Below, piece by piece: positions 54,273 through 63,999 of a DNA stretch of 64,000 nucleotides. The notes below the pieces were generated by a model. The model saw only the letters and a list, made by a program, of their open reading frames with translations, was not told the origin of the DNA and ran no database searches. Every line of letters starts with the position of its first letter. The first letter of the stretch is position 1. This DNA is from Streptomyces sp. NBC_01460. Its GTDB lineage: Bacteria > Actinomycetota > Actinomycetes > Streptomycetales > Streptomycetaceae. The stretch covers positions 2,232,001 to 2,296,000 of the forward strand of contig NZ_CP109473.1 in the NCBI RefSeq assembly GCF_036227405.1. The letters run 5' to 3'. Position numbers and translations under genes: made by a program.

Positions 54273-55901
54273 TCAGCCCAGTGCGGCGACCCGGTCGCGG
54301 TATCCGCGTACGGCGACGGCGTCCCGGTACGGCTCCAGGCGGCGCTCGAAGTCGCGTACGTACTCCGTCGCCCGGACGGACCGCATCTCGGCCGCCTGCT
54401 GGGCCGCCTCGGCGCCCAGCAGGCACGCCTGGTCCAGCTCGCCGAGCCCGAGCCGCGCGGAGGCGAGCACCACCCGGCAGAACAGCCTGCTCCGGGCGTA
54501 CGCCGGTGCGCGCAGTTCGAGCGACCGCTCGGCGTGCTGGACGGCGACGCGGTACTGCTGCAGATCGCGGTGGCAGTGGCCGAACTCGTCGGCGAGCTGG
54601 GCCTCGTCGAAGTGGCGGGCCCAGTGCGGCCCGTCGTCGCCGGGCCGGGAGGCCGCCAGGGCGCGCTCCGCCCGCACGAGCGCGGCGACGCAGGCCCTGG
54701 TCTCGCCGAGGACGCCGTGCCCGCGTGCCTCCACCGAGTGCAGCAGGGCCATGACGACGGGCGGCGCGGCGGAGCCGACGCCCTGCTGGGCGACGCGGGC
54801 CAGCTGGACGGCCTCCCTGCCGTGCCCGAGGTAGACCGCCTGCCTGCTCATCGTGATCAGGACGTACGCGCCGTACGCCCGGTCCCCGGCCGCCTGGGCG
54901 AGCCGCAGCGCCTGGACGAAGTAGCGCTGGGCGAGGCCGTGCGCCGCGATGTCGTACGAGGTCCATCCCGCGAGCCGGGTCAGATCGGCCGCGGCGGAGA
55001 ACAGCCGGCGGCCCATCGCCTCCCCGTACCTGCCCCGGAGCATGGGCTCGGCCTCGTGCTCCAGGTAGCGGACGAGGGCCTGCCGGGCGTGCCCGCCGCC
55101 GTAGGCGTGGTCGAGCGTGCGGAAGAGCTCGCCCACCGAGCGCAGCGCGGCGACGTCGCCGCTGCCGACCCGCTGTCCGGCGGCGCCGTCGGCCTGCCGC
55201 TGGCGCGGGACGCCCAGGGCCGGTGGCGCGGGCGGACGGGAGGGGCCGGGGCCACGGGTGCCGCCGGTCCCGGTCCGGATCCCGGGGCCGGCGGCCGGCT
55301 GGGCCGGGGCCGGTCCGCCGGGCGCGTGCGGGGTGCCGGAACCGTTGGCCCGGAGGAGCCCGTGCGGGCCGCGCCCCGTGTGGGCCTCCGCGGCCGTACG
55401 CGGAGCGGGCAGGCCGGCCGCTCCGCCCACGTGGTCCGGCGGATCACCGCGGCCGACCCGTTCGTCGGCCCGTCCGATCAGCCAGTCCCTGCTGGGGACG
55501 ACCAGTCCCGCGGGGGTGAACGCGATCTTGCGCAGCTCCGCGTGGCTGCCCGAGTCCTTGCGCCACAGCCCGCTGACGATGTCGACGGCCTCGGCGGGCG
55601 TCGCCGCGAACTCCAGACCGGCGTAGACGGGCGCACACGCGTCCAGGCCGAGGTCCTGCGCGGAGAGCCGGCGCCCGAGCCGACGGGTGAAGACCTCGGC
55701 GATCAGCGCGGGGGTGGTGCCCCGGGGCTGCTGGCCGCGCAGCCAGCGGGTCACCGAGGTCTTGTCGTATCGCAGGTCGAGCCCGTGTTCGAGGCCGAGC
55801 TGGTCCACGCGGCGGGCCAGGCCCGCATGGGAGAACCCGGCCTCCGCGATGAGGGCAGCGAGCCGCCTGTTCGGGGTGCGCTGCGGAGGTCGTTCCGACA
55901 T
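54273..55901 (-). CDS. NsdA-like regulator with N-terminal HTH and TPR-like repeats
   Basis: A 542-residue protein. Residues 9-85 form an XRE-like helix-turn-helix (KTSVTRWLRGQQPRGTTP). A Gly/Pro/Ala-rich linker (about 150-250) leads to a helical TPR-like region (about 270-540). This layout matches Streptomyces NsdA-type regulators that affect differentiation and antibiotics. AGGAGA precedes ATG 55901. Divergent from lipB. Confidence 0.82.
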   Translation of the reverse strand: MSERPPQRTPNRRLAALIAEAGFSHAGLARRVDQLGLEHGLDLRYDKTSVTRWLRGQQPRGTTPALIAEVFTRRLGRRLSAQDLGLDACAPVYAGLEFAATPAEAVDIVSGLWRKDSGSHAELRKIAFTPAGLVVPSRDWLIGRADERVGRGDPPDHVGGAAGLPAPRTAAEAHTGRGPHGLLRANGSGTPHAPGGPAPAQPAAGPGIRTGTGGTRGPGPSRPPAPPALGVPRQRQADGAAGQRVGSGDVAALRSVGELFRTLDHAYGGGHARQALVRYLEHEAEPMLRGRYGEAMGRRLFSAAADLTRLAGWTSYDIAAHGLAQRYFVQALRLAQAAGDRAYGAYVLITMSRQAVYLGHGREAVQLARVAQQGVGSAAPPVVMALLHSVEARGHGVLGETRACVAALVRAERALAASRPGDDGPHWARHFDEAQLADEFGHCHRDLQQYRVAVQHAERSLELRAPAYARSRLFCRVVLASARLGLGELDQACLLGAEAAQQAAEMRSVRATEYVRDFERRLEPYRDAVAVRGYRDRVAALG

Positions 55902-56216
55902 CAGCTGTAAGGTCTCCTGCCTTCGGCGCCGGGCGGGCAGCCCTCACGGGCTCCCCCACGACGGGGAGCGGGCGAGCCCGTCATGGAACGGCGCGAACTT
56001 AACCGCCCCGGCGGCGACGTCGGCGACCTTCGCTTCACATTCATCCGATCGTGTGAGGATTGTCGGATCACTGACGAAAATCCCCCTGCCCGTAACCTGC
56101 CGGACCCGGTCCTCCGGAGCGGTCGTACAGTGGCTGGGGGCGCACATCAGTGCATGGTGACGTGGCTCCGGGGACACCCCCCGGCCCTCCGGCACCGCGA
56201 GTAGGGAGGCACCCGA
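55902..56216. other. Divergent control region of the NsdA-like gene and lipB
   Basis: This 315-bp stretch has no gene. TACAGT at 56126-56131 could be the lipB -10 box. ATCCGA (56043-56048) and TCGGAT (56063-56068) form an inverted repeat in an AT-richer part (56030-56085), a possible operator for the NsdA-like protein. Confidence 0.4.
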
Positions 56217-57035
56217 GTGAGTGAGCTGCGGTTCGTCCGTCTGGGATTCGGCGAGGAGCGGGTCGATTACCAGGAGGCCTGGCAGAAGCAGCGCGAGGTG
56301 CACGCGGCCCGGTTCGAGGACGCCGTCCCCGACACGTGCCTGCTCCTCGAGCACCCGCCCGTCTACACGGCGGGCCGGCGCACCACGGAGAGCGAACGCC
56401 CGCTGGACGGGACCCCCGTCATCGACGTCGACCGCGGCGGCAAGATCACCTGGCACGGCCCCGGGCAGCTCGTCGGCTACCCGATCCTGAAGCTTCCCCG
56501 CCCGGTGGACGTGGTCGCCCACGTCCGGCGCATCGAGGACGCGCTGATCCTCACCGCCGCCGAGTTCGGCGTGCGGACCAGCCGGGTCGAGGGCCGCAGC
56601 GGCGTCTGGGTCCTCGGCGACCCGGTCGAGGACCGCCCCTCGCTCGGCGGGCTCTCGCTCGACTTCGACCCCCGGCTGCACGACGAGGAGTTCGACCCCC
56701 GGCTGAACGGTCCCGAGTACGCGCCGTCCAACGCGGGCCAGCGCCGCGAGGACCGCAAGCTGGCCGCGATCGGGATCCGCGTCGCCAAGGGCGTGACCAT
56801 GCACGGCTTCGCGCTGAACGTGAACCCCGACAACACGTGGTTCGACAGGATCGTGCCCTGCGGGATCCGGGACGCCGGCGTGACCTCGCTCTCGTACGAA
56901 CTGGGCGAAGAGGTGACGATCGCCGACGTCCTCCCGGTCGCCGAGAAGCACCTGAGGGACGTCCTGGAGAACGCGGAGCCCGCGCCCCGGGTCATCGAGC
57001 CGCCGACGACCCCGAGGGCCGCGGCGCCCGCCTGA
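56217..57035 (+). CDS. lipB: Octanoyltransferase LipB
   Basis: A 272-residue enzyme that moves octanoate from acyl carrier protein to lipoyl domains. [17 protein letters not shown] is the family signature; Lys181 ([11 protein letters not shown]) and Cys215 (VPCGIRD) are the active-site pair. It is longer than E. coli LipB, with an insert at about 143-165 and a disordered tail. GGGAGG precedes GTG 56217. Operon with lipA. Confidence 0.95.
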   Translation: MSELRFVRLGFGEERVDYQEAWQKQREVHAARFEDAVPDTCLLLEHPPVYTAGRRTTESERPLDGTPVIDVDRGGKITWHGPGQLVGYPILKLPRPVDVVAHVRRIEDALILTAAEFGVRTSRVEGRSGVWVLGDPVEDRPSLGGLSLDFDPRLHDEEFDPRLNGPEYAPSNAGQRREDRKLAAIGIRVAKGVTMHGFALNVNPDNTWFDRIVPCGIRDAGVTSLSYELGEEVTIADVLPVAEKHLRDVLENAEPAPRVIEPPTTPRAAAPA

Positions 57036-57169
57036 GGTGCCCGCGCGGGCCCATGGACGGAATAGGGCCCCTCGGCCACAGGTTGGCCATACGCAAGACC
57101 GTTCTAACCACGGGCGTACCCTGGTGTTCGCCGAAGAATCCAATGCAGCGAAAGCAAAGGGGTGCCGGA

Positions 57170-58138
57170 GTGTCCGGTGTCGCACCCGACGGGCGCAAGA
57201 TGCTGCGCCTGGAGGTCCGAAACAGCCAGACCCCCATCGAGCGCAAGCCCGAGTGGATCAAAACCCGGGCGAAGATGGGCCCCGAGTACACGAAGATGCA
57301 GGCGCTCGTGAAGGGCGAAGGCCTGCACACCGTGTGCCAGGAGGCCGGCTGTCCGAACATCTACGAGTGCTGGGAGGACCGCGAGGCGACGTTCCTCATC
57401 GGCGGCGACCAGTGCACCCGGCGCTGCGACTTCTGCCAGATCGACACGGGCAAGCCGCAGGCGCTGGACCGCGACGAGCCCCGTCGCGTGGGCGAGTCCG
57501 TCGTGACGATGGACCTGAACTACGCCACGATCACCGGCGTCGCGCGCGACGACCTGGAGGACGGCGGCGCCTGGCTGTACGCGGAGACCGTGCGCCAGAT
57601 CCACGCCCAGACCGCCGGGCGGGAGGGCGGCGCCACCAAGGTGGAGCTGCTCATCCCCGACTTCAACGCGGAGCCCGAGCAGCTCGCCGAGGTCTTCTCC
57701 TCGCGCCCCCAGGTGCTCGCGCACAACGTCGAGACGGTCCCGCGCATCTTCAAGCGGATCCGGCCGGGTTTCCGTTACGAGCGCTCCCTCGAGGTCATCA
57801 CGCGGGCCCGCGAGGCCGGCCTGGTGACGAAGTCCAACCTGATCCTCGGCATGGGCGAGACCCGCGAAGAGGTCAGCGAGGCGCTCCGGGACCTGCACGA
57901 CGCGGGTTGCGAGCTCATCACGATCACGCAGTACCTCCGCCCCTCCGCGCGGCACCATCCGGTCGAGCGCTGGGTGAAGCCGCACGAGTTCGTGGAGCTG
58001 AAGGACGAGGCCGACGCGATCGGTTACTCCGGCGTCATGTCGGGGCCGCTGGTGCGCTCCTCCTACCGCGCGGGACGCCTCTTCCAGCAGGCGATGGAGC
58101 GGCGCGGCGCGACCGCCGCCACCCCGTCCGCCGTGTGA
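57170..58138 (+). CDS. lipA: Lipoyl synthase
   Basis: A 322-residue radical-SAM enzyme that inserts two sulfurs into octanoyl groups. [13 protein letters not shown] and [11 protein letters not shown] carry the two 4Fe-4S clusters, and the C-terminal RSSYRAG Ser ligand is present. AAAGG lies 9 nt before GTG 57170. The frame stays open far upstream, but that part overlaps lipB. It serves SucB and other lipoyl proteins. Confidence 0.96.
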   Translation: MSGVAPDGRKMLRLEVRNSQTPIERKPEWIKTRAKMGPEYTKMQALVKGEGLHTVCQEAGCPNIYECWEDREATFLIGGDQCTRRCDFCQIDTGKPQALDRDEPRRVGESVVTMDLNYATITGVARDDLEDGGAWLYAETVRQIHAQTAGREGGATKVELLIPDFNAEPEQLAEVFSSRPQVLAHNVETVPRIFKRIRPGFRYERSLEVITRAREAGLVTKSNLILGMGETREEVSEALRDLHDAGCELITITQYLRPSARHHPVERWVKPHEFVELKDEADAIGYSGVMSGPLVRSSYRAGRLFQQAMERRGATAATPSAV

Positions 58139-58177
58139 ATCGGCGCACAAGGGATTACTGAGCAGTAATAGCCGTGA

Positions 58178-58229
58178 CGACGCGGCCCGTACGCCCCCCG
58201 CAGGTCGGGGGCCCGTATGGGCCGCGTCG
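58178..58229 (+). terminator. Terminator of lipBA
   Basis: A 16-bp stem with one G-T pair (58178-58193 with 58214-58229) and an inner GC pair block follow lipA. Confidence 0.75.
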
Positions 58230-58408
58230 GCGTGCGCGGCGCCGAAATCAGAGTTTCATTGGTGTTTGACCGACCGGTCATGCACTGGTAACACCGAGCA
58301 GTGACCCTAGGTACATACGCGGAGGCTCCCGCAGCCGCCGTCGTCATTGCTTCCCGCTACTCAGTGCGCGCCGGGCGCGCGCATCCGCTCCGAGGGGGAA
58401 CACCCACG

Positions 58409-58609
58409 ATGCACGCAGCACCGGTACGAGCCAACGCCATCCCGACCGTCGCCACCGCGCTCCGCGCGGTCGAGTCGCTGCTGATGAGCAGCGGCCAGCG
58501 CACCGCCCGTCGTAACGCCTGGACGGCGGTCCTGGAGGACCGCCGCAGGGCACAGGACCGGGTCGAGGTGGAGCATGTGCTGAAGGCTGTGGCCGACCAC
58601 CGTTCCTAG
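58409..58609 (+). CDS. Small conserved-type protein, unknown function
   Basis: A 66-residue basic protein with an Ala/Arg/Val-rich helix and no membrane segment. GAGGGGGAA lies upstream of ATG 58409. It is encoded between lipA and the DUF4191 gene. From memory, a similar small gene is found here in other Streptomyces. Function unknown. Confidence 0.6.
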   Translation: MHAAPVRANAIPTVATALRAVESLLMSSGQRTARRNAWTAVLEDRRRAQDRVEVEHVLKAVADHRS

Positions 58610-58639
58610 GTCACTCCCGGGCCACGTAAACTTCGGTAC

Positions 58640-59347
58640 ATGGCGAGGAAGGCACACACCGACGGCGCGGACAGCGCCGAGAACGCAGGGCGGCTCAAGC
58701 AGATCGCCCTGACCTACAAGATGACCAGGCGGTCGGACCCCAAGGTGGGTCTCGTCGTCGCGGGTGTGGGAATCATCACCTTCGGTGTGCTCCTCGCCAT
58801 CGGTTTCCTGATCGGTCACCCGGTCTACGCGGGCATCCTGGGCTTCGTCCTGGCGTTCCTCGCGATGGCGATCATCTTCGGACGGCGCGCCGAGCGCGCG
58901 GCCTTCGGTCAGATGGAGGGACAGCCCGGCGCGGCCGCGGCGGTACTGGACCGGGTGGGCCGCGGATGGACCACGACCCCGGCCGTCGCGATGAACCGCA
59001 GCCAGGACGTCGTCCACCGGGCGGTCGGCAAGGCCGGCATCGTGCTCGTGGCCGAGGGCAACCCGAACCGGGTGAAGAGCCTGCTGGCCGCCGAGAAGAG
59101 GCGGATGGCGCGCATCGTCGTGGACGTACCGGTGCACGACATCATCGTCGGCGACGGCGAGGGCCAGGTGCCGCTCAAGAAGGTGCGCACCACGATGCTG
59201 AAGCTCCCGAGGGTCCTGACCGGCCCCCAGGTGACCGCGGCGAACGACCGGCTCCGGGCGATGGGCGACCTGATGAGCAACATGCCGCTGCCCAAGGGCC
59301 CGATGCCGAAGGGCATGCGGATGCCGCGCGGCGGAAAGATGCGCTGA
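58640..59347 (+). CDS. DUF4191 membrane protein
   Basis: A 235-residue protein with two adjacent transmembrane segments (about 33-80) and a cytoplasmic C-terminal part ending in a Met/Pro/Lys-rich tail. It fits the actinobacterial DUF4191 family, found next to lipA and glnA. TAAACT lies 7 nt before ATG 58640, suggesting a leaderless start. Function unknown. Confidence 0.85.
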   Translation: MARKAHTDGADSAENAGRLKQIALTYKMTRRSDPKVGLVVAGVGIITFGVLLAIGFLIGHPVYAGILGFVLAFLAMAIIFGRRAERAAFGQMEGQPGAAAAVLDRVGRGWTTTPAVAMNRSQDVVHRAVGKAGIVLVAEGNPNRVKSLLAAEKRRMARIVVDVPVHDIIVGDGEGQVPLKKVRTTMLKLPRVLTGPQVTAANDRLRAMGDLMSNMPLPKGPMPKGMRMPRGGKMR

Positions 59348-59358
59348 CCGAGCACATG

Positions 59359-59395
59359 GAGCGGCCCCGGACGACCGAGTCGTCCGGGGCCGCTC
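59359..59395. terminator. Terminator after the DUF4191 gene
   Basis: A 16-bp perfect stem (59359-59374 with 59380-59395) between the convergent DUF4191 and RDD genes. Confidence 0.8.
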
Positions 59396-59461
59396 CCGTT
59401 GTTACGTCCCGCCGGATCCGTCCGTCGGGTGCCCTCGTCTCGGGTACGGACCTGGACCGTC

Positions 59462-59929
59462 TCAGATACGGACCTGGACGGCGCGCGCCAGCCTGTCGTG
59501 GAGGCCGCGGCTGTCGCGGTCCCAGACGATGGCCGGGATCACCAGGAGGAGCAGCACGCTCCTCAGGACGACCCTGCCGGCGCCGAGCCGTCCGCCGTCC
59601 TCGGCGAGGACCCGCAGCCCCAGGATCCGCTTGCCCGGCGTGGAACCCAGGGTTCCGACCGTCAGCAGGCTCATCACGAGGAAGACGCCGAGCGCCCAGT
59701 TCCCGGCGGCCTGCTGGTCACCGCGAGCGAGCAGCCCGTATGCGATCACCATGCAGAGGGCCCAGTCGATGAAGAGTGCCCCGAAGCGCCTGCCGAGCGG
59801 GGCGATCGACCCCGGGCCCTCCTGGGGGAGACCGAGGCGCTCGCCCCGGTAACCGAAGTCGGCGCCCATCTCCTCGGCCGCCGCGCGCGGCCCCGAGAGC
59901 CACGATCCGATTGCTCGCCTGTTGTCCAC
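59462..59929 (-). CDS. RDD family membrane protein
   Basis: A 155-residue protein with about three transmembrane segments, [14 protein letters not shown] (RDD signature region) and [18 protein letters not shown]. The family is mostly of unknown role. GTG 59929 lies 6 nt after TACCGT on the minus strand, so it is probably leaderless; a longer start upstream lacks any signal. Divergent from glnA. Confidence 0.85.
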   Translation of the reverse strand: MDNRRAIGSWLSGPRAAAEEMGADFGYRGERLGLPQEGPGSIAPLGRRFGALFIDWALCMVIAYGLLARGDQQAAGNWALGVFLVMSLLTVGTLGSTPGKRILGLRVLAEDGGRLGAGRVVLRSVLLLLVIPAIVWDRDSRGLHDRLARAVQVRI

Positions 59930-60014
59930 CCGTCCACGGTACTGCGCCCACGTTTGCGCCTGGCCGGGCGGGGCACGGAACACGTCGCTGAGGTGCCGCC
60001 CGCAACCGGGCTGG

Positions 60015-60052
60015 TTAACTTGTGCGAAACAAATGGGTCATGCTGGAGAAAT
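60015..60052 (+). promoter_or_regulatory. GlnR operator upstream of glnA
   Basis: TTAAC (60015-60019), GAAAC (60026-60030), GTCAT (60037-60041) and GAAAT (60048-60052) are each separated by exactly 6 nt. This is the gTnAC-n6-GaAAC-n6-GtnAC-n6-GAAAc layout of actinobacterial GlnR boxes. GlnR would activate glnA under nitrogen limitation. Confidence 0.85.
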
Positions 60053-60151
60053 CCCTTCTGCCTATGGTCGGGTCCAGCGTGTGCCACCGCACTGGCCACA
60101 CAGACGAGCTGCAACCCCGCCCTTTCCCGGGTCGGGAGTAGGAGGAGTTGG

Positions 60152-61561
60152 ATGTTCCAGAACGCCGACGAAGTCCAGAAGTACATCGCCGACAACGACG
60201 TCAAGTTCGTCGACGTCCGGTTCTGCGACCTGCCGGGTGTGATGCAGCACTTCACGATCCCCGCGGCGTCCTTCGACCCGGCCGAGGAACTGGCTTTCGA
60301 CGGCTCGTCGATCCGCGGCTTCCAGGCGATCCACGAGTCGGACATGGCGCTCCGCGCGGACCTGTCCACGGCCCGTGTCGATCCCTTCCGCCGTGACAAG
60401 ACGGTGAACGTCAACTTCTTCATCCACGACCCGATCACCGGCGAGCAGTACAGCCGTGACCCGCGGAACGTGGCCAAGAAGGCCGAGGCCTACCTCGCCT
60501 CGACCGGCATCGCCGACACGGCGTACTTCGGCCCCGAGGCCGAGTTCTACGTCTTCGACAACGTCCGCTTCCAGACGTCGGCGAACGAGAGCTTCTACCA
60601 CATCGACTCCGAGGCCGGCGCCTGGAACACCGGTGCGGTCGAGAACAACCGGGGTTACAAGGTCCGCTACAAGGGCGGCTACTTCCCGACCCCGCCGGTC
60701 GACCACTTCGCCGACCTGCGCGCCGAGATCTCCATGGAGCTGGACAAGAACGGCCTCCAGGTCGAGCGCCAGCACCACGAGGTCGGCACCGCCGGCCAGG
60801 CCGAGATCAACTACAAGTTCAACACGCTGCTCGCCGCGGCCGACGACCTGATGCTCTTCAAGTACATCGTGAAGAACGTCGCCTGGCGCAACGGCAAGAC
60901 CGCGACCTTCATGCCGAAGCCGATCTTCGGTGACAACGGCTCGGGCATGCACGTCCACCAGTCCCTGTGGTCCGGCGGCTCCCCGCTGTTCTACGACGAG
61001 CAGGGCTACGCGGGCCTCTCGGACATGGCGCGCTACTACATCGGCGGCATCCTGAAGCACGCCCCGTCGCTGCTGGCCTTCACCAACCCGACGGTGAACT
61101 CCTACCACCGCCTGGTCCCCGGCTTCGAGGCCCCGGTCAACATGGTGTACTCGCAGCGCAACCGCTCCGCCGCGATGCGCATCCCGATCACCGGCTCCAA
61201 CCCGAAGGCCAAGCGCGTCGAGTTCCGCGCCCCGGACCCGTCCTCGAACCCGTACCTGGCGTTCTCGGCGCTCCTGATGGCCGGCCTGGACGGCGTCAAG
61301 AACAAGATCGAGCCCCCGGAGCCGATCGACAAGGACCTCTACGAGCTGGCCCCCGAGGAGCACGCGGGCGTCCAGCAGGTCCCGACCTCGCTCCCGGCGG
61401 TCCTCGACGCCCTCGAGGCCGACCACGAGTACCTCCAGGCCGGCGGCGTCTTCACGCCCGACCTGATCGAGACGTGGATCGACTACAAGCGCACGCACGA
61501 GATCGCCCCGATCCAGCTGCGCCCGCACCCGCACGAGTTCGAGCTGTACTTCGACCTCTAG
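60152..61561 (+). CDS. glnA: Glutamine synthetase, type I
   Basis: A 469-residue GSI-beta enzyme that joins ammonia and glutamate using ATP. Tyr397 ([11 protein letters not shown]) is the classical adenylylation site, so it is probably modified by Gln[13 protein letters not shown] and [10 protein letters not shown] are active-site segments. AGGAGGAG precedes ATG 60152. The GlnR box lies 100 bp upstream. Confidence 0.97.
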   Translation: MFQNADEVQKYIADNDVKFVDVRFCDLPGVMQHFTIPAASFDPAEELAFDGSSIRGFQAIHESDMALRADLSTARVDPFRRDKTVNVNFFIHDPITGEQYSRDPRNVAKKAEAYLASTGIADTAYFGPEAEFYVFDNVRFQTSANESFYHIDSEAGAWNTGAVENNRGYKVRYKGGYFPTPPVDHFADLRAEISMELDKNGLQVERQHHEVGTAGQAEINYKFNTLLAAADDLMLFKYIVKNVAWRNGKTATFMPKPIFGDNGSGMHVHQSLWSGGSPLFYDEQGYAGLSDMARYYIGGILKHAPSLLAFTNPTVNSYHRLVPGFEAPVNMVYSQRNRSAAMRIPITGSNPKAKRVEFRAPDPSSNPYLAFSALLMAGLDGVKNKIEPPEPIDKDLYELAPEEHAGVQQVPTSLPAVLDALEADHEYLQAGGVFTPDLIETWIDYKRTHEIAPIQLRPHPHEFELYFDL

Positions 61562-61582
61562 GGGTCACGCGCTCCTGAGCAG

Positions 61583-61622
61583 CCGAAGGGCCGCCGTCCC
61601 GCACGGGACGGCGGCCCTTCGG
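61583..61622. terminator. Bidirectional terminator after glnA
   Basis: An 18-bp perfect stem (61583-61600 with 61605-61622) and GCAC loop between the convergent glnA and acyltransferase genes. Confidence 0.85.
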
Positions 61623-61639
61623 CGTGGCCGGGGCGGCGC

Positions 61640-63451
61640 TCAGTCCGCCAGCAGGACGCGCAGTTCGGCGACCGCCTCGCGGAGATGGTCCGCGAAGGCG
61701 TGCATCTGGCCGGCGACCGTGCGCGGGGTGCTGAGGTAGAGGTTGAAGCGGTCCGGCAGCAGGACGTAGGCGATGCCGATGCAACGGCTGCTCGTCGAGC
61801 CGAAGCCGAAGTACTGGATGTTCTCGGACGGCGCCGAGCTGGTGCTCAGGTAGTCGTCCCGCAGGGTGAGCCACCCCGGGGAGCGGTACAGGGCCGGCTG
61901 CTCGTCCACACCGAGCTCCTCGCCGCGGCGGCGCTGGATCAGTTCCAGCTCCCACAGGTGCTGCTCGGGGGCCTCCCCCGCCTGGCACTCCTTCGCCCGT
62001 GCCACATGGGCCGCGGCGGCGGCCCGGAACGCGGCACGGCGGGTCTCCCGGTCGGCCGCGGGGTCCTCCATCGCCGCGACGAAGGCCGGCATCTCGGGGG
62101 TGACGACGCGCATCGCCTCGGTGCGGCCGTGGCGGTACTGCCGGGTGGCGATGGACTCGTACGTCGCCCCCAGGTGTCCCTTGGCGCGCTGGTGGGCCAG
62201 TTGGTAGGCGACCTGGACGAAGGCGTCCGGGGACACCTTGAGCGCCTTGGCCGCCGTGCTGCCGAAGTCCTGGAAGGACACCGTGGTGGTGGCGGTGTCC
62301 CGTCCGTACGCGGCGAACGACTCGGCGGCGGCGCGCACCTGGGCCCTGAGGGGCTCGTCCAGCTCGAAGGTGAGCGGCTGAGGGACGGGTTCGCCCTGGG
62401 AGCGGGCGCCGGAGCGGAGGGAGTGCTCCTCGGGCGAGGTGCCGAGCAGCGCGTCGGTGAAGCTGAGGATGGTCGTCCCGTCCAGCTCGCAGTGCTCGAC
62501 GTTGATGCCGGCCCTGCCGTCCGCGTGGACGACGAAGGAGACGGCCTTGTCGAACCAGCGGTTGCCGCGGTCCCCGTGGAGCAGTTCGTCGCAGGCCTCC
62601 TGGGTGCCGGCCGGGGCGAAGTCCTCCAGGCAGACGCAGAACAGGGCGGTCTCGATGTCGTCCAGCGTGCGGGCGTTGCCGGGGTGGCCTGCGGTGAGGG
62701 ACGCCCGGGTGGCGGCCCATTCCGCCCGTGCCGTCGTGGTGAGGTGGCCGGCCCGGTCCTCCTCGGCCGTGTGGACGTCGGCCTTGGTCACGGCGCGCAG
62801 CCCGGCCTCGATCTCGTCGAGGCTGTGGGGGACGCCGTCGGGGCCGAGCACGTCGAGCCGGAACATGGTGCCCCGGAAGAACACCACGATGTGCCGGGCC
62901 GTGGACGGCCCGGGCTCCTGCTCGCTGTACGGGGCGCGCACGGTGTCCAGCGGCACACCGGGGATGCGCGTCGTGGAGAAGAGGTACCTGTTCTGCACCA
63001 TCGACTGGGGTACGCCGCGCTGCTCCACCGGGGCGATCAGGCCCTCGTCGAGCTGCCGTTTGTAGTGCAGGGCCCCCGCGACGAGCCCGGCCGCCCGGTC
63101 GAGCTGCCCCTCGCCGGTGTCCTTGAACAGGAAGAAGAAGTTGGCGTTGAGGGCGATCCGGTCCCGGCGGCCGAGGTAGCGGTACGGCCAGAAGGTGTCG
63201 AGCCAGCTGTGCACGCCCTCCGTCGCGTCGTACTCCTCCAGCGCCGCGTGCAGGGTCCGGCCGGGGCCGCCGGGCCGCAGGAAGGCGGTGACCTCGGCCT
63301 CCGTCTCCGCCCGTTCCTCCGCGGTCAGCAGCGGGGCGCACCAGGCGAGGAACCGCTCGCAGCTCGCCTCGAGCGTGGGCAGCGGCACGCGCGGGAGGGT
63401 GCCCTCACGGGCGAAGGTCGCGTCGGCTGCTGCTTCCTGACTGACGTTCAA
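61640..63451 (-). CDS. Choline/carnitine O-acyltransferase family protein
   Basis: A 603-residue full-length member of a family best known in eukaryotes. LPRVPLPTLEASCERFL starts the domain; SWLDTFWPYRYL and NANFFFLFK follow; catalytic His320 is in NVEHCELDG; STRKF-like IATRQYRHGRTEAMR and the C-terminal PSENIQYFGFGSTS are typical. It would move acyl groups between CoA and an alcohol; the acceptor is unknown. ATG 63451 has [14 protein letters not shown] sequence upstream. It follows a methyltransferase gene by 35 bp, so the two are co-transcribed. Confidence 0.9.
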   Translation of the reverse strand: MNVSQEAAADATFAREGTLPRVPLPTLEASCERFLAWCAPLLTAEERAETEAEVTAFLRPGGPGRTLHAALEEYDATEGVHSWLDTFWPYRYLGRRDRIALNANFFFLFKDTGEGQLDRAAGLVAGALHYKRQLDEGLIAPVEQRGVPQSMVQNRYLFSTTRIPGVPLDTVRAPYSEQEPGPSTARHIVVFFRGTMFRLDVLGPDGVPHSLDEIEAGLRAVTKADVHTAEEDRAGHLTTTARAEWAATRASLTAGHPGNARTLDDIETALFCVCLEDFAPAGTQEACDELLHGDRGNRWFDKAVSFVVHADGRAGINVEHCELDGTTILSFTDALLGTSPEEHSLRSGARSQGEPVPQPLTFELDEPLRAQVRAAAESFAAYGRDTATTTVSFQDFGSTAAKALKVSPDAFVQVAYQLAHQRAKGHLGATYESIATRQYRHGRTEAMRVVTPEMPAFVAAMEDPAADRETRRAAFRAAAAAHVARAKECQAGEAPEQHLWELELIQRRRGEELGVDEQPALYRSPGWLTLRDDYLSTSSAPSENIQYFGFGSTSSRCIGIAYVLLPDRFNLYLSTPRTVAGQMHAFADHLREAVAELRVLLAD

Positions 63452-63486
63452 TGCGGCTCTCTTCTCGGTGAGTGGGGATGGGGGGT

Positions 63487-63999
63487 CTAGGGGTGCTGCG
63501 GCCGTGAGAGGTAGAGCTGAGCGTAGAGCCAGCCGTCCTCCTCCAGACCGCTCGCGTCCACGCCGGCGGCGGCCATGCCGTCCAGGACGCCGCGCTGTTC
63601 CTCCGGGCCCGCGAACCGCCGCTGCTTGAAGACCTCGTCGACCCGGACGGTCCGGTAGCCCAGCTCCGCCAGGGCCTTCCCGACGGGGTCGAAGGGGAAC
63701 ATCCGCAGCACGAAGTGCGCCATCCAGGGGAGGCGGCCGTCCTGGGCCCGCACGACGCGGATGAGGGTGCGTTCGGTGACGTAGCCGATGCAGCCCGTGG
63801 AGATCACCAGGTCCGTCCCGGCGAGCAGGTCCCGCTGCTCGGGGGTGGGGTCGTTCGCCTCCAGGTCCGCGTGGACGGTGTCGTCGAGGAAGCCGGCTTC
63901 GTGCGCGTAGGCCAGGGCGCTGGTGGAGGCGTCCAGGCCGGTGAAGCGCAGACCGTGTGCGGGGCGGCGGGAGCGGGAGAGGTCCCGGTCACGCTCCAG
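63487..63999 (-). CDS. SAM-dependent methyltransferase, 5' end beyond window
   Basis: The last 170 codons of a gene whose start lies past the right edge. FTGLDASTSALAYA looks like the acidic strand-2 region of class I methyltransferases, and STGCIGYVTERTL follows strand 4. The SAM glycine motif would lie outside the window. Probable operon with the acyltransferase gene. Confidence 0.65.
   Translation of the reverse strand: MERDRDLSRSRRPAHGLRFTGLDASTSALAYAHEAGFLDDTVHADLEANDPTPEQRDLLAGTDLVISTGCIGYVTERTLIRVVRAQDGRLPWMAHFVLRMFPFDPVGKALAELGYRTVRVDEVFKQRRFAGPEEQRGVLDGMAAAGVDASGLEEDGWLYAQLYLSRPQHP

Noticed and set aside
52752..55910. A 1052-codon plus-strand frame across the oxidoreductase and NsdA-like genes
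   Set aside because: It crosses a convergent terminator and two supported genes; no domain is visible.
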